DNA of 64,000 nucleotides, from assembly GCA_004555425.1 (NCBI GenBank), contig SFID01000001.1:1-64000 (forward strand), written 5' to 3'. Below, one piece after another: positions 34,605 to 42,110 of the stretch (the stretch's first letter is position 1; each line of letters starts with the position of its first letter). The notes under the pieces are model-generated. The model made no database searches. It had not been told where the DNA came from and saw only the letters and a list, made by a program, of their open reading frames with translations. Position numbers and translations under genes: made by a program. Source of the stretch: Bacteroidales bacterium. Lineage in GTDB: Bacteria; Bacteroidota; Bacteroidia; Bacteroidales; Bacteroidaceae.

Positions 34605-36353
34605 ATGCGAAACGCATTCCTCAGCCTCCTCCTTTTCCTCGTACTTCTGACCGCCTGCGTCACCAGGCAGCCAGCACAGACCAGTGTGGCCGCGCCGCAG
34701 TTGCCCGACAGCGTGCAGCAGGTGTACAACCGCCTCTTCCTCGAGGGCGTGTGTCAGATGCAGAGCACTCACTACGATGCTGCCTACGACCTCTTCAAGG
34801 AAGCCATCCGCCTCAACCCGCAAGCCTCCGAAGCCTATTTCGAACTGGGCCTGATGCTCATGCAATCTGATAAAAAAACAGGCGAAAGTGGTTTGCCGCT
34901 CCTGGAGCGCGCCGTGCAACTGGCTCCCGACAACGAGGACTATCTCCTCATGCTCATCCGTGCCTATCTCGGGGCGGATGAAATGGCGAAGATGGAGCCC
35001 CTGTGCCAACGCCTGCTCGCCAAACGTTATTCCGAACCCACCTGCGAGATGCTCTACTACTCGTTCATTAAGCAGGAAAAATTCGAGGAGGCCATACGTG
35101 TGATTGACCGCATGGAGCAACACGAGGGCGAAGCCACCGACGAGAGTGTGGCGCGCCGCTTCTATGCCCTCAGCAAGATGGCCGATACCTGCAAGGTCTT
35201 CCAAATGGCCGAGGATTACTACCAGCGCGACACGATGAGCGTGGCAACTCTCCATTCCTACAATTTCCTCGCGCTGAGCCAGCAGAGCCATCTGCCCATT
35301 GTGGCCAACCATCTGCGGAATGCCATTCGCCGTTTGCCCGACAATGTTGAACTGCGGATGGCCCTCTTCTACAATACGCAATGCCAGCCCAGTTGCCGCG
35401 AAGAAAACCATACCCTCCTGCGCAATCTCCTCTGCAGCAACGACCTGACGGCCGAACAGAAAATGGAAATGGCCCAGACCAGCCTCATGCCCGTGGGCAA
35501 TGTGCCTGCCGATACTGCCTACACTATGCAGGTCCTTGAGGAAGCACTCCGGCAACCGCAAACGGAGACCACGCTCTGGGCCTTGTATGGTCAACTGCTC
35601 TCTCAGCAGGGAGCGTCCGCCGAAGCCATATTCTCTGTTTACGAGGAAATGCTCAAGATAGCCCCCGAAGATTTGGATGCACGCCTCGGTTATCTGCGCA
35701 CATTATTGATGAACGAAAATTTTGAACGGGCCTCCACGTTGTGCGAAGAGGGTTGTCGCTACCATCCCGACCAAATCGTGTTCGCCTTCTACGGTGCCCT
35801 GTCGCTCATGCAGTTGGGGGACGATGATGCAGCCGCCAATATGTTGGAGAGTTCCCTTTCCCAACTCACCGATATGGGCAATACGCCCGTGATAGCCGAT
35901 TGCTATCAGACGTTGGGCGACCTCCGCTACAAGCAGGGGCGCAAGGAGGAAGCCTTTGCGGCCTACGACAGTTGCCTGGTGTATGATGCCGAGAACGCCC
36001 TCTGCCTCAACAACTACGCCTACTACCTCTCGCTCGAGAAGCGCGACCTAGACCGAGCCGCCGAAATGGGTAGCCAGGCCGTCCTCCTCAATCCCAAAGA
36101 AGCTTCCTGCCTCGATACCTATGCCTGGATTCTCTACCTGAAGCAGCAATACGCCCAAGCGGCCATCTACATCCAGCAGGCACTGGACATCTTGGACGAC
36201 GACGGCAACCAATTCGTCATCTACGACCATGCAGGCGACATCTTCTGGCGCTGCAACCGCAAGGACGATGCCCGAACCTGCTGGCGCAAGGCCCTGGAAC
36301 AAACGCACGATGCCGAGGAAGAGCGCGCGGTGCAGCTGAAACTAGGTCGCTAG
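34605..36353 (+). CDS. Tetratricopeptide-repeat lipoprotein
   Basis: A 582-residue lipoprotein. The ATG at 34605 begins MRNAFLSLLLFLVLLTAC, a signal with lipobox cysteine at residue 18; the frame extends upstream to 34533 but that part is not signal-like. TPR pairs are clear (AAYDLFKEAIRLNPQASEAYFELG near 55-78, GLPLLERAVQLAPDN, and late repeats RKEEAFAAYDSCLVYDAENALCLNNYAYYL and QAAIYIQQALDI). It probably acts as an envelope scaffold. The last residues (QLKLGR) and the stop codon are encoded by the first module of a hairpin array, so the repeat has taken over the gene's 3' end. Confidence 0.88.
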   Translation: MRNAFLSLLLFLVLLTACVTRQPAQTSVAAPQLPDSVQQVYNRLFLEGVCQMQSTHYDAAYDLFKEAIRLNPQASEAYFELGLMLMQSDKKTGESGLPLLERAVQLAPDNEDYLLMLIRAYLGADEMAKMEPLCQRLLAKRYSEPTCEMLYYSFIKQEKFEEAIRVIDRMEQHEGEATDESVARRFYALSKMADTCKVFQMAEDYYQRDTMSVATLHSYNFLALSQQSHLPIVANHLRNAIRRLPDNVELRMALFYNTQCQPSCREENHTLLRNLLCSNDLTAEQKMEMAQTSLMPVGNVPADTAYTMQVLEEALRQPQTETTLWALYGQLLSQQGASAEAIFSVYEEMLKIAPEDLDARLGYLRTLLMNENFERASTLCEEGCRYHPDQIVFAFYGALSLMQLGDDDAAANMLESSLSQLTDMGNTPVIADCYQTLGDLRYKQGRKEEAFAAYDSCLVYDAENALCLNNYAYYLSLEKRDLDRAAEMGSQAVLLNPKEASCLDTYAWILYLKQQYAQAAIYIQQALDILDDDGNQFVIYDHAGDIFWRCNRKDDARTCWRKALEQTHDAEEERAVQLKLGR

Positions 36354-36502
36354 CGACCTAGTTTCAACGGAAGCCGCAGGCTTCCTTAGTTTCAGACGGG
36401 GACTGCGTCCCCTAGTTTCAGCGGAAGCCTGCGGCTTCCTAGTTTCAGGGAATCCCTTCGGGCTTCCTGTTTCAACGCAGCCTTTGGCTGCTGGCTCGAT
36501 AG
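36335..36502. repeat. Mini-hairpin array with TAGTTTCA separators, locus 2
   Basis: Six modules in the opposite orientation to locus 1: a perfect 30-bp palindrome TGAAACTAGGTCGCT + inverse (36337-36366), then GGAAGCC-GCAG-GCTTCC, GGGGAC-TGC-GTCCCC, GGAAGCC-TGC-GGCTTCC, a GGAATCCC/GGGCTTCC-like imperfect hairpin and CAGCC-TTTG-GCTG, separated by TAGTTTCA or TGTTTCA and ending in CTCGATAG. The first module overlaps the 3' end of the TPR gene. Confidence 0.87.
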
Positions 36503-36506
36503 ACTT

Positions 36507-36686
36507 TTAGTTAGGAGTTAGGAGTTAGGAGTTGCCTTTCAATGAGGATGAACTCTTAATATTCTCTTCCAATTCCTCATTTCTAACTCCTCATTCCCAA
36601 TTTCTCATTCCTCATTCCTCATTCCTCATTCCTAATTCCTAATTGAATAAGACTCCTAACTCCTAACTCCTAACTCCTAACTAACA
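36507..36686. repeat. Heptamer simple repeats before the DUF4292 gene
   Basis: TTAGGAG (three units), then TCTCATTCCTCATTCC units, then four CTCCTAA heptamers ending six bases before the ATG at 36688. No gene; nothing else visible in this 334-base gap besides the hairpin array. Confidence 0.8.
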
Positions 36687-36687
36687 A

Positions 36688-37557
36688 ATGTTCCGTCAAT
36701 TACTAATTCCCCTCTTGCTGTTAACCCTCAGCGCGTGCCGTTCCACTCGCTCGGTGACATCAGATACGCCCACTCCAATCACCGCCTCCAAAGGCACGAC
36801 CGTGGCCGCCGAACAAGCGGCAGCCTACAAGGCACGTGTGCTCAGTGCGGCCCAACGCACGGGCTGCCTGACGGCCAAGGTGAGATTCCAACTGACGGGC
36901 AATGCTGTCGGTTCGATGACCGACATAACCGTGAGCGGCACGCTGCGCATGAAGCGCGACGACGTGGTGCAACTCTCCCTGCGCGCTCTGGGCATAGAGG
37001 TGGGGCGCTTGGAGTTTTCGCCGCAGGACGTGCTTCTCATCGACCGCATGGGCAAGCGCTATGTGCGGGCAAAATACGGCGATGTGGCCTTCCTGCGACA
37101 GGCGGGACTTGACTTCCACGCCGTGCAAGCCCTCTTCTGGAACGAAATCTTCCTGCCCGGCACGCAGAATGCCGAGGCCGCACTGCCGCACTTTGACGTA
37201 GAGACGGCCAAGAACCAGACCCTCCTGCGCGCCGAGGGAGCAGGACGTTTGGCATACACCTTCCACACGCAGACTTCCAATGCCCGCGTGGCCCGTGTTG
37301 AGGTGCAGCCACAGCCAACGGGCAGTGCCGCACAGGGCTCCTTCGTATGGACCTACGACAAGTTTGGCCAAGTGGCAGGCAGCCTCTTCCCCGCACAAAT
37401 GGCCTGCTCCGTGACCCTCGGCAGCAAGCAGGCGGGTTTCAATCTCGCCCTCAGCCATTTCGACACCGAAGACGGATGGGACGCACATACCTCCGTCAGT
37501 AGCAAATATAAGGAACAGAATGCCAATGCCCTGTTCCGCCAAATCCTTGGAATGTAA
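36688..37557 (+). CDS. DUF4292 family lipoprotein
   Basis: A 289-residue lipoprotein (MFRQLLIPLLLLTLSAC, lipobox cysteine at residue 17). The central part resembles the LolA/LolB-like DUF4292 fold: TAKVRFQLTGNAVGSMTDIT, SGTLRMKRDDVVQLSLRALG, GVEVGRLEF-type strand and DVLLIDRMGKRYVRAKYGD. It may bind lipid or lipoprotein, inferred from the fold class only. Its stop is directly followed by the ATG of the EnvC-like gene, so the two are coupled. This pairing with an M23/EnvC-type gene is usual in Bacteroidetes and points to envelope maintenance. Confidence 0.87.
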   Translation: MFRQLLIPLLLLTLSACRSTRSVTSDTPTPITASKGTTVAAEQAAAYKARVLSAAQRTGCLTAKVRFQLTGNAVGSMTDITVSGTLRMKRDDVVQLSLRALGIEVGRLEFSPQDVLLIDRMGKRYVRAKYGDVAFLRQAGLDFHAVQALFWNEIFLPGTQNAEAALPHFDVETAKNQTLLRAEGAGRLAYTFHTQTSNARVARVEVQPQPTGSAAQGSFVWTYDKFGQVAGSLFPAQMACSVTLGSKQAGFNLALSHFDTEDGWDAHTSVSSKYKEQNANALFRQILGM

Positions 37558-38997
37558 ATGATTCTCTCCCTCCACTCCTCCGCCCTTCGTAGATGGTCTG
37601 GCCGCATTGCCTTGCTGCTTGTCATCCTCTTGTTGTGTCCCTATGTGCCAGCCCAAAATAGCAAGAAGGTGAAGCAGATGCAGGCACAACGCAACGCGCT
37701 CCAGAAGAAAATCAATGAAGGCGAGCAACTGCTGAAGGCCAATCGGCGCGATGTGAGGTCGCAGATGAACAACCTGGCCATCCTAGATGCTCAAATCAAC
37801 GACCACCAAAGCCTCATGAACGGCATCCAGACCGAGGCCGATTCGCTGCAAGGCAACATCGCCCAACTCAGTAACGACATCGCCGTGCTGCAATCGCAGT
37901 TGGAAAGGTGCAAGGCCAACTACCGCCGCGCCCTCACCTACGTTTCGCAAAACCTGGCCAAGCAGAGCCGATGGTCTTTCGTTTTGATGGCAAAGGACTT
38001 CCGCACCATGTATCGCCGCCTCCGCTATATGGTGGAGTTCTCCAAAAACCAGAAAGCCCACGGCGCAATTATCGCCCAGAAGGAGCGACAACTGCGACAG
38101 AAACAGCAAGACCTGCATCAGGCAAAGAGCGTGAAGGACTCCTTGCTCGTGGAAGGCCGTGCCACACGCGCCGCCCTCGATTCGAAAAAACAAGAACGCC
38201 AAGCCGTGGTGGACAACCTCAACCAGCAACAGCAACAACTACAACAAAATATCGCCAAGCAGCGCAAAGAATATACAGCCCTCAATCAGCGCATTGATAA
38301 ACTCATCCAGGATGAAATGGCTGCCGCAGAGGCACGCCGCCGCGCAGAAGCACGCCGCCGCGAGGAAGCACGCCGCCGCGAAGCCCAAAAGAATGCACGG
38401 GCAAACGCACAAAAGAACCAGAAAAGCAAAGCCGCGAACACACAAACAGCCTCCACAAACGGAAAGTCCAAAACCAATAAGCAGACACCCTCGGCTGCAT
38501 CCAGAAATAAGGCAAACACGAATAACGAAGCCGCGAGAAAATCCGCCCCTGTCACTCCCGACTACACCGATGCGGATGCAAAACTCTCCAGCAACTTTGC
38601 CGCCAACCGCGGTCGCCTGCCAGCACCCATCACTGGCGGTTTCAGCGTCACCAGTCGCTTCGGACAGTACAACGTACAGGGACTCTCGGGCGTGACGCTT
38701 GACAACAAGGGCGTGAACCTCACAGGCCGCAGCGGCGCACAGGCGCGCAGCATCTTCAACGGCGAGGTCAGTGCCGTGGTCAACCTGGGCGGCGCGTTTA
38801 CGATTATCGTGCGCCACGGCGACTACTATTCCGTCTATTCCAACCTTGCCAGCGTGGGTGTGCACCGCGGACAGCAGGTGAGCACCAGACAAACCCTGGG
38901 AGCCGTGGCAGGCGATGGCAATGGCAATACGATGCTCCATTTCCAGTTGCGCCACAACACGCAGAAACTTAACCCGCTGAGTTGGTTCGCTCACTAA
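37558..38997 (+). CDS. EnvC-like murein hydrolase activator (degenerate M23 domain)
   Basis: A 479-residue secreted protein with a signal (LLLVILLLCPYVPAQ, about 18-32). A long coiled coil covers about 36-250 (VKQMQAQRNALQKKINEGEQ and on), followed by an Arg/Ala/Lys/Asn-rich linker (about 260-340) and a C-terminal LytM/M23 domain (about 360-479). Zinc ligands look lost: the usual HxGxD position reads NKGVNL and the YxHL position reads YSNL, while the final HFQL is kept. As in EnvC, such a domain would activate an amidase for cell separation rather than cut peptidoglycan itself. The start codon follows immediately after the DUF4292 stop. Confidence 0.88.
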   Translation: MILSLHSSALRRWSGRIALLLVILLLCPYVPAQNSKKVKQMQAQRNALQKKINEGEQLLKANRRDVRSQMNNLAILDAQINDHQSLMNGIQTEADSLQGNIAQLSNDIAVLQSQLERCKANYRRALTYVSQNLAKQSRWSFVLMAKDFRTMYRRLRYMVEFSKNQKAHGAIIAQKERQLRQKQQDLHQAKSVKDSLLVEGRATRAALDSKKQERQAVVDNLNQQQQQLQQNIAKQRKEYTALNQRIDKLIQDEMAAAEARRRAEARRREEARRREAQKNARANAQKNQKSKAANTQTASTNGKSKTNKQTPSAASRNKANTNNEAARKSAPVTPDYTDADAKLSSNFAANRGRLPAPITGGFSVTSRFGQYNVQGLSGVTLDNKGVNLTGRSGAQARSIFNGEVSAVVNLGGAFTIIVRHGDYYSVYSNLASVGVHRGQQVSTRQTLGAVAGDGNGNTMLHFQLRHNTQKLNPLSWFAH

Positions 38998-39046
38998 TCC
39001 TGGCTGCTTACCTTTCAAATTGTTATTTCTCAATCCCCAAAAAAAT

Positions 39047-40021
39047 ATGGAAACTTCCTATGTAAACGCCCCCATACCCGCGGGCATTGACTTGAAGTCG
39101 GAGATTCGCCGACTTTGCCAAGAGAAGAACGCCATCATTATGGCCCATTATTATACCGAAGGAGCCGTGCAGGACATCGCTGACTTCGTGGGCGACAGTC
39201 TTGCCCTAGCGCAGCGCGCCGCCAAGACCGATGCCGACATCATCGTCATGTGTGGCGTGCACTTTATGGGCGAGACCAACAAAATACTCTGCCCGCAGAA
39301 GAAAGTGCTCATTCCCGACCTGAGTGCTACCTGCTCCTTGGCCGAAAGTTGTCCCGCCGATGCTTTCGCTGAATTTGTACATGCGCATCCCGACCACAAG
39401 GTAATCAGTTACGTCAACACTTCCGCCGCCGTCAAGGCTGTCACCGATGTGGTTGTCACGTCCAGCAACGCGCGCCAGATAGTGGAAAGTTTTCCGCAGG
39501 ACCAGCCGCTCATCTTTGGGCCCGACCGCAACCTCGGTTCCTACCTGAATGCCATCACGGGTCGCGAGATGCTCTTGTGGGATGGAGCCTGCCATGTGCA
39601 CGAACGCTTCTCCGTGGAGAAACTCGTGGCCCTCAAGCAGCAATATCCCGAGGCAAAGGTGCTCGTACATCCCGAGTGTCGCGGCGCCATCGTCAAGTTG
39701 GCCGATGTGGTGGGCTCCACCGCGCGCCTGTTGAACTATGCCGTCAGCAGCGAAAGCGACACCTTCCTCGTTGTGACCGAGAGCGGCATCCTCCACGAGA
39801 TGCAGCGACAAGCCCCGAACAAGCATTTCATTCCCGTGCCGCCCGACGATTCCACCTGTGCCTGCAACGAGTGCAACTTCATGCGCCTCATCACCCTCGA
39901 GAAGGTGTACAACACGCTGCGCTACGAGCAGCCCGAGGTGCAGGTGCCCGCCGAAATCACCGAGGCCGCACTCCGTCCCATCCAGGCTATGCTGGAGATT
40001 TCCGAGCGGCTGGGCCTGTAG
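39047..40021 (+). CDS. nadA: Quinolinate synthase A
   Basis: A 324-residue 4Fe-4S enzyme condensing iminoaspartate with dihydroxyacetone phosphate to quinolinate for NAD synthesis. Start at the ATG at 39047 (METSYVNAPIPAG). Conserved features: IMAHYYTEGAVQDIADFVGD, cluster cysteines in DLSATCSLAESC, VHPEC and CACNECNFMRL, plus SYVNTSAAVKA and FGPDRNLGSYL. Length fits. nadB and nadC are not adjacent. It follows the EnvC-like gene by 49 bases. Confidence 0.96.
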   Translation: METSYVNAPIPAGIDLKSEIRRLCQEKNAIIMAHYYTEGAVQDIADFVGDSLALAQRAAKTDADIIVMCGVHFMGETNKILCPQKKVLIPDLSATCSLAESCPADAFAEFVHAHPDHKVISYVNTSAAVKAVTDVVVTSSNARQIVESFPQDQPLIFGPDRNLGSYLNAITGREMLLWDGACHVHERFSVEKLVALKQQYPEAKVLVHPECRGAIVKLADVVGSTARLLNYAVSSESDTFLVVTESGILHEMQRQAPNKHFIPVPPDDSTCACNECNFMRLITLEKVYNTLRYEQPEVQVPAEITEAALRPIQAMLEISERLGL

Positions 40022-40046
40022 TCTTCCACCCTTCAAATCAGATGTT

Positions 40047-41003
40047 ATGCGCCGTAGCCATATTATTATAGGAGGAGTAGTCCTGCTGCTGTCCGTTGCC
40101 CTGCTGAGCGCAGCGGCATATCTTCTTCACTATGCCCTCCAGCCCGAGCGCGAAGCCGTGGGCGATACGTGGGCGAGGCTTTATCGCGAATATCCCGACA
40201 CGCGCCCGTGGCACGACAGCCTTGTGCACTGCCACGCCCTGCGCGATACGACCATCACGGCCAAGGACGGCACGCACCTGCACGCCTTCTATGTGCGCAA
40301 TCCGCGCTCGCAGGGCCGCACTGCCGTTCTCGTGCATGGCTATACCGACAACGCGGTGCGCATGATGCACCTCGGAAGGATGTACGAACGCGACCTGGGC
40401 TACAACATCCTCTTGCCCGACCTCCGCTATGCAGGTACGAGCGGCGGTACGCACATTCAGATGGGCTGGCTCGACCGCCTCGACGTGCAGCAATGGGTAG
40501 CCCTGCTGCCTAGGCTCTTTCCCCTTGCAGATACCTCTTCTGGCGACAGCCTGCGCGTCGTGGTCCATGGCATTTCGATGGGCGCGGCCACCACGATGAT
40601 GCTCTCGGGCGAACCGCAACCGCCCTACGTTCGCGCCTTTGTGGAGGACTGTGGCTTTACGAGTGTGGAGGCGCAGTTTGAGAAGGAACTGAGCGAGCAG
40701 TTTCACCTACCCGCCTTCCCGCTGTTGCCTTTGGCTTCGTGGATGTGCGATGTGCGTTTCGGTTGGAACTTCACCGAGGCATCGGCCCTTGAGGCTGTGA
40801 AGCGTTGTCGCCGTCCGATGCTCTTCATCCACGGCACGGCCGACGACTATGTGCCCACCGAGATGGTGCATCCCCTCTACGCGGCCCATCCTGGTCCGAA
40901 GAAGTTGTGGCTTGCTCCCGAGGCTGCCCACGCCGAAGCCTACCACGACCATCCGCAAGCCTACCGAGACACCCTTTCCTGCTTCCTAAATACGTATCTC
41001 TAA
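40047..41003 (+). CDS. Membrane-anchored alpha/beta hydrolase
   Basis: A 318-residue protein with one N-terminal membrane segment (IIIGGVVLLLSVALLSAAAYLL, about 6-27) and an alpha/beta-hydrolase domain. The oxyanion region is VLVHGYTDNAVRM, the nucleophile elbow is GISMGAATTM (Ser near residue 181), and the later acid and histidine fit FIHGTADDYVPTEM and PEAAHAEAY. It resembles the YqkD/BAAT-like family of secreted or membrane hydrolases found in Bacteroides. The substrate is unknown. It starts 25 bases after nadA, with no terminator between. Confidence 0.85.
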   Translation: MRRSHIIIGGVVLLLSVALLSAAAYLLHYALQPEREAVGDTWARLYREYPDTRPWHDSLVHCHALRDTTITAKDGTHLHAFYVRNPRSQGRTAVLVHGYTDNAVRMMHLGRMYERDLGYNILLPDLRYAGTSGGTHIQMGWLDRLDVQQWVALLPRLFPLADTSSGDSLRVVVHGISMGAATTMMLSGEPQPPYVRAFVEDCGFTSVEAQFEKELSEQFHLPAFPLLPLASWMCDVRFGWNFTEASALEAVKRCRRPMLFIHGTADDYVPTEMVHPLYAAHPGPKKLWLAPEAAHAEAYHDHPQAYRDTLSCFLNTYL

Positions 41004-41071
41004 CTTGAAATCACCTCTCGTCTGCCCTTTCCAGTTGTAGAGAAGGACAGAGCAGAATCAATCTTTTACTT

Positions 41072-41680
41072 ATGATGGACATCCATTACATTATTTCGCG
41101 TCTGGACTGGCAGCAGATGGTCAGCGCCTTTATCGTTCTCTTCGCCGTCATCGACGTGTTGGGCTCCACGCCTATCTTTATCAACCTCCAGGCGAACGGC
41201 CGCCCCGTCAGTGCGCCCAAGGCCACGCTTATTTCGGGCGGATTGCTTGTGGCGTTCTATTTTGCCGGCGATTTCCTTCTGCGCCTCTTCAACGTAGATA
41301 TTGAATCCTTCGCCGTGGCAGGCTCGTTGGTCATCTTTATGATGGCCCTTGAGATGATACTCGACGTGGAAATCTTCAAGAACACGGGTCCCATCAAAGA
41401 GGCCACTCTCGTGCCCGTTGTCTTCCCCCTGTTGGCGGGCCCTGGCTCGTTCACCACGTTGCTTTCCCTCCGTGCCGAATACGCCACGCCCAACATCATG
41501 ATAGGTCTCTTCCTCAATCTCGTCTTCGTCTTTATTGTTCTGCTGGCCACCAAGCGCGTAGAGGAAATTATCTCAAAGGCCGCCATCTACCTAATGCGTA
41601 AATTTTTCGGCATCATCCTCCTCGCCATCTCCGTCCGCCTCTTTACCTCCAATCTCCAGTCGCTCCTCGCCCATCTGTGA
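41072..41680 (+). CDS. MarC family membrane protein
   Basis: A 202-residue protein with six membrane segments, typical of MarC (about 18-38, 50-72, 78-98, 113-135, 145-165, 178-198). The pattern DVLGSTPIFINLQ near the start and VPVVFPLLAGPGSFTTLLSL in the middle are hallmarks of the family (PLLAGPG). The function of MarC is unresolved; it is not a proven antibiotic-resistance protein. A second ATG lies one codon on. A strong terminator at 41731-41769 closes the run that began with dut. Confidence 0.92.
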   Translation: MMDIHYIISRLDWQQMVSAFIVLFAVIDVLGSTPIFINLQANGRPVSAPKATLISGGLLVAFYFAGDFLLRLFNVDIESFAVAGSLVIFMMALEMILDVEIFKNTGPIKEATLVPVVFPLLAGPGSFTTLLSLRAEYATPNIMIGLFLNLVFVFIVLLATKRVEEIISKAAIYLMRKFFGIILLAISVRLFTSNLQSLLAHL

Positions 41681-41730
41681 TGTGCAATTTCCGTTGATAG
41701 CGCTCTTACACGATATAGTCGTGCTACACA

Positions 41731-41769
41731 AAACAGGCAGGTCAACCCTAGCGGTTGGCCTGCCTGTTT
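41731..41769. terminator. Terminator after marC
   Basis: A 17-bp stem: AAACAGGCAGGTCAACC, five-base loop, GGTTGGCCTGCCTGTTT. A near-copy with a paired change (AAACGGGCAGG..TTGCCCGTTT) is at 44852-44890, beside the buk gene. Both lie between convergent genes and may work on both strands. Confidence 0.88.
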
Positions 41770-41912
41770 ACTATTTGTGGGGATGTGTCTGGCGAAGGGG
41801 CGACGGGGGCACTAGGCCTATTCCTTCATCGTGCGCTCGCCGCGCTGACGGGGTGGCCGCCCGTTGGCGAGGGCTTGCCCTTCTCCTAGAGATACATCGT
41901 GAATGTCTAGAC

Positions 41913-42080
41913 TTAGAATTCTGTGTCGCCCCAGATGGGGTGCGTTGTTTGCTCTTCTTGGTCTTTCTTGTTGGTCCAGAAGTCGTTTGTGGTTTTGGTT
42001 GTTTTTGCAGACATGCTGGTGAGCAGGCTCTCCATGACAATATCTACCACATAGTTGCGAGGTTGTATGTATTTTTTCAT
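41913..42080 (-). CDS. Small protein (55 residues) downstream of the surface protein
   Basis: An ATG at 42080 opens a 55-codon frame beginning MKKYIQPRNYVVDIVMESLL and ending in an acidic part, HPIWGDTEF, before TAA at 41913-41915. Short proteins beginning MKKYIxP(x)nVVx(I/V) are common in Bacteroidales; they usually lie near surface or bacteriocin-like genes and have no settled function (established as annotation pattern, from memory). It begins 30 bases after the 42111-43931 gene on the same strand, so both are probably in one transcript. No signal peptide or membrane segment is evident. Longer overlapping frames in this interval have no family resemblance. Confidence 0.6.
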   Translation of the reverse strand: MKKYIQPRNYVVDIVMESLLTSMSAKTTKTTNDFWTNKKDQEEQTTHPIWGDTEF

Positions 42081-42110
42081 GGTTACTGATAGCGTTTGAG
42101 GATTGGAACT

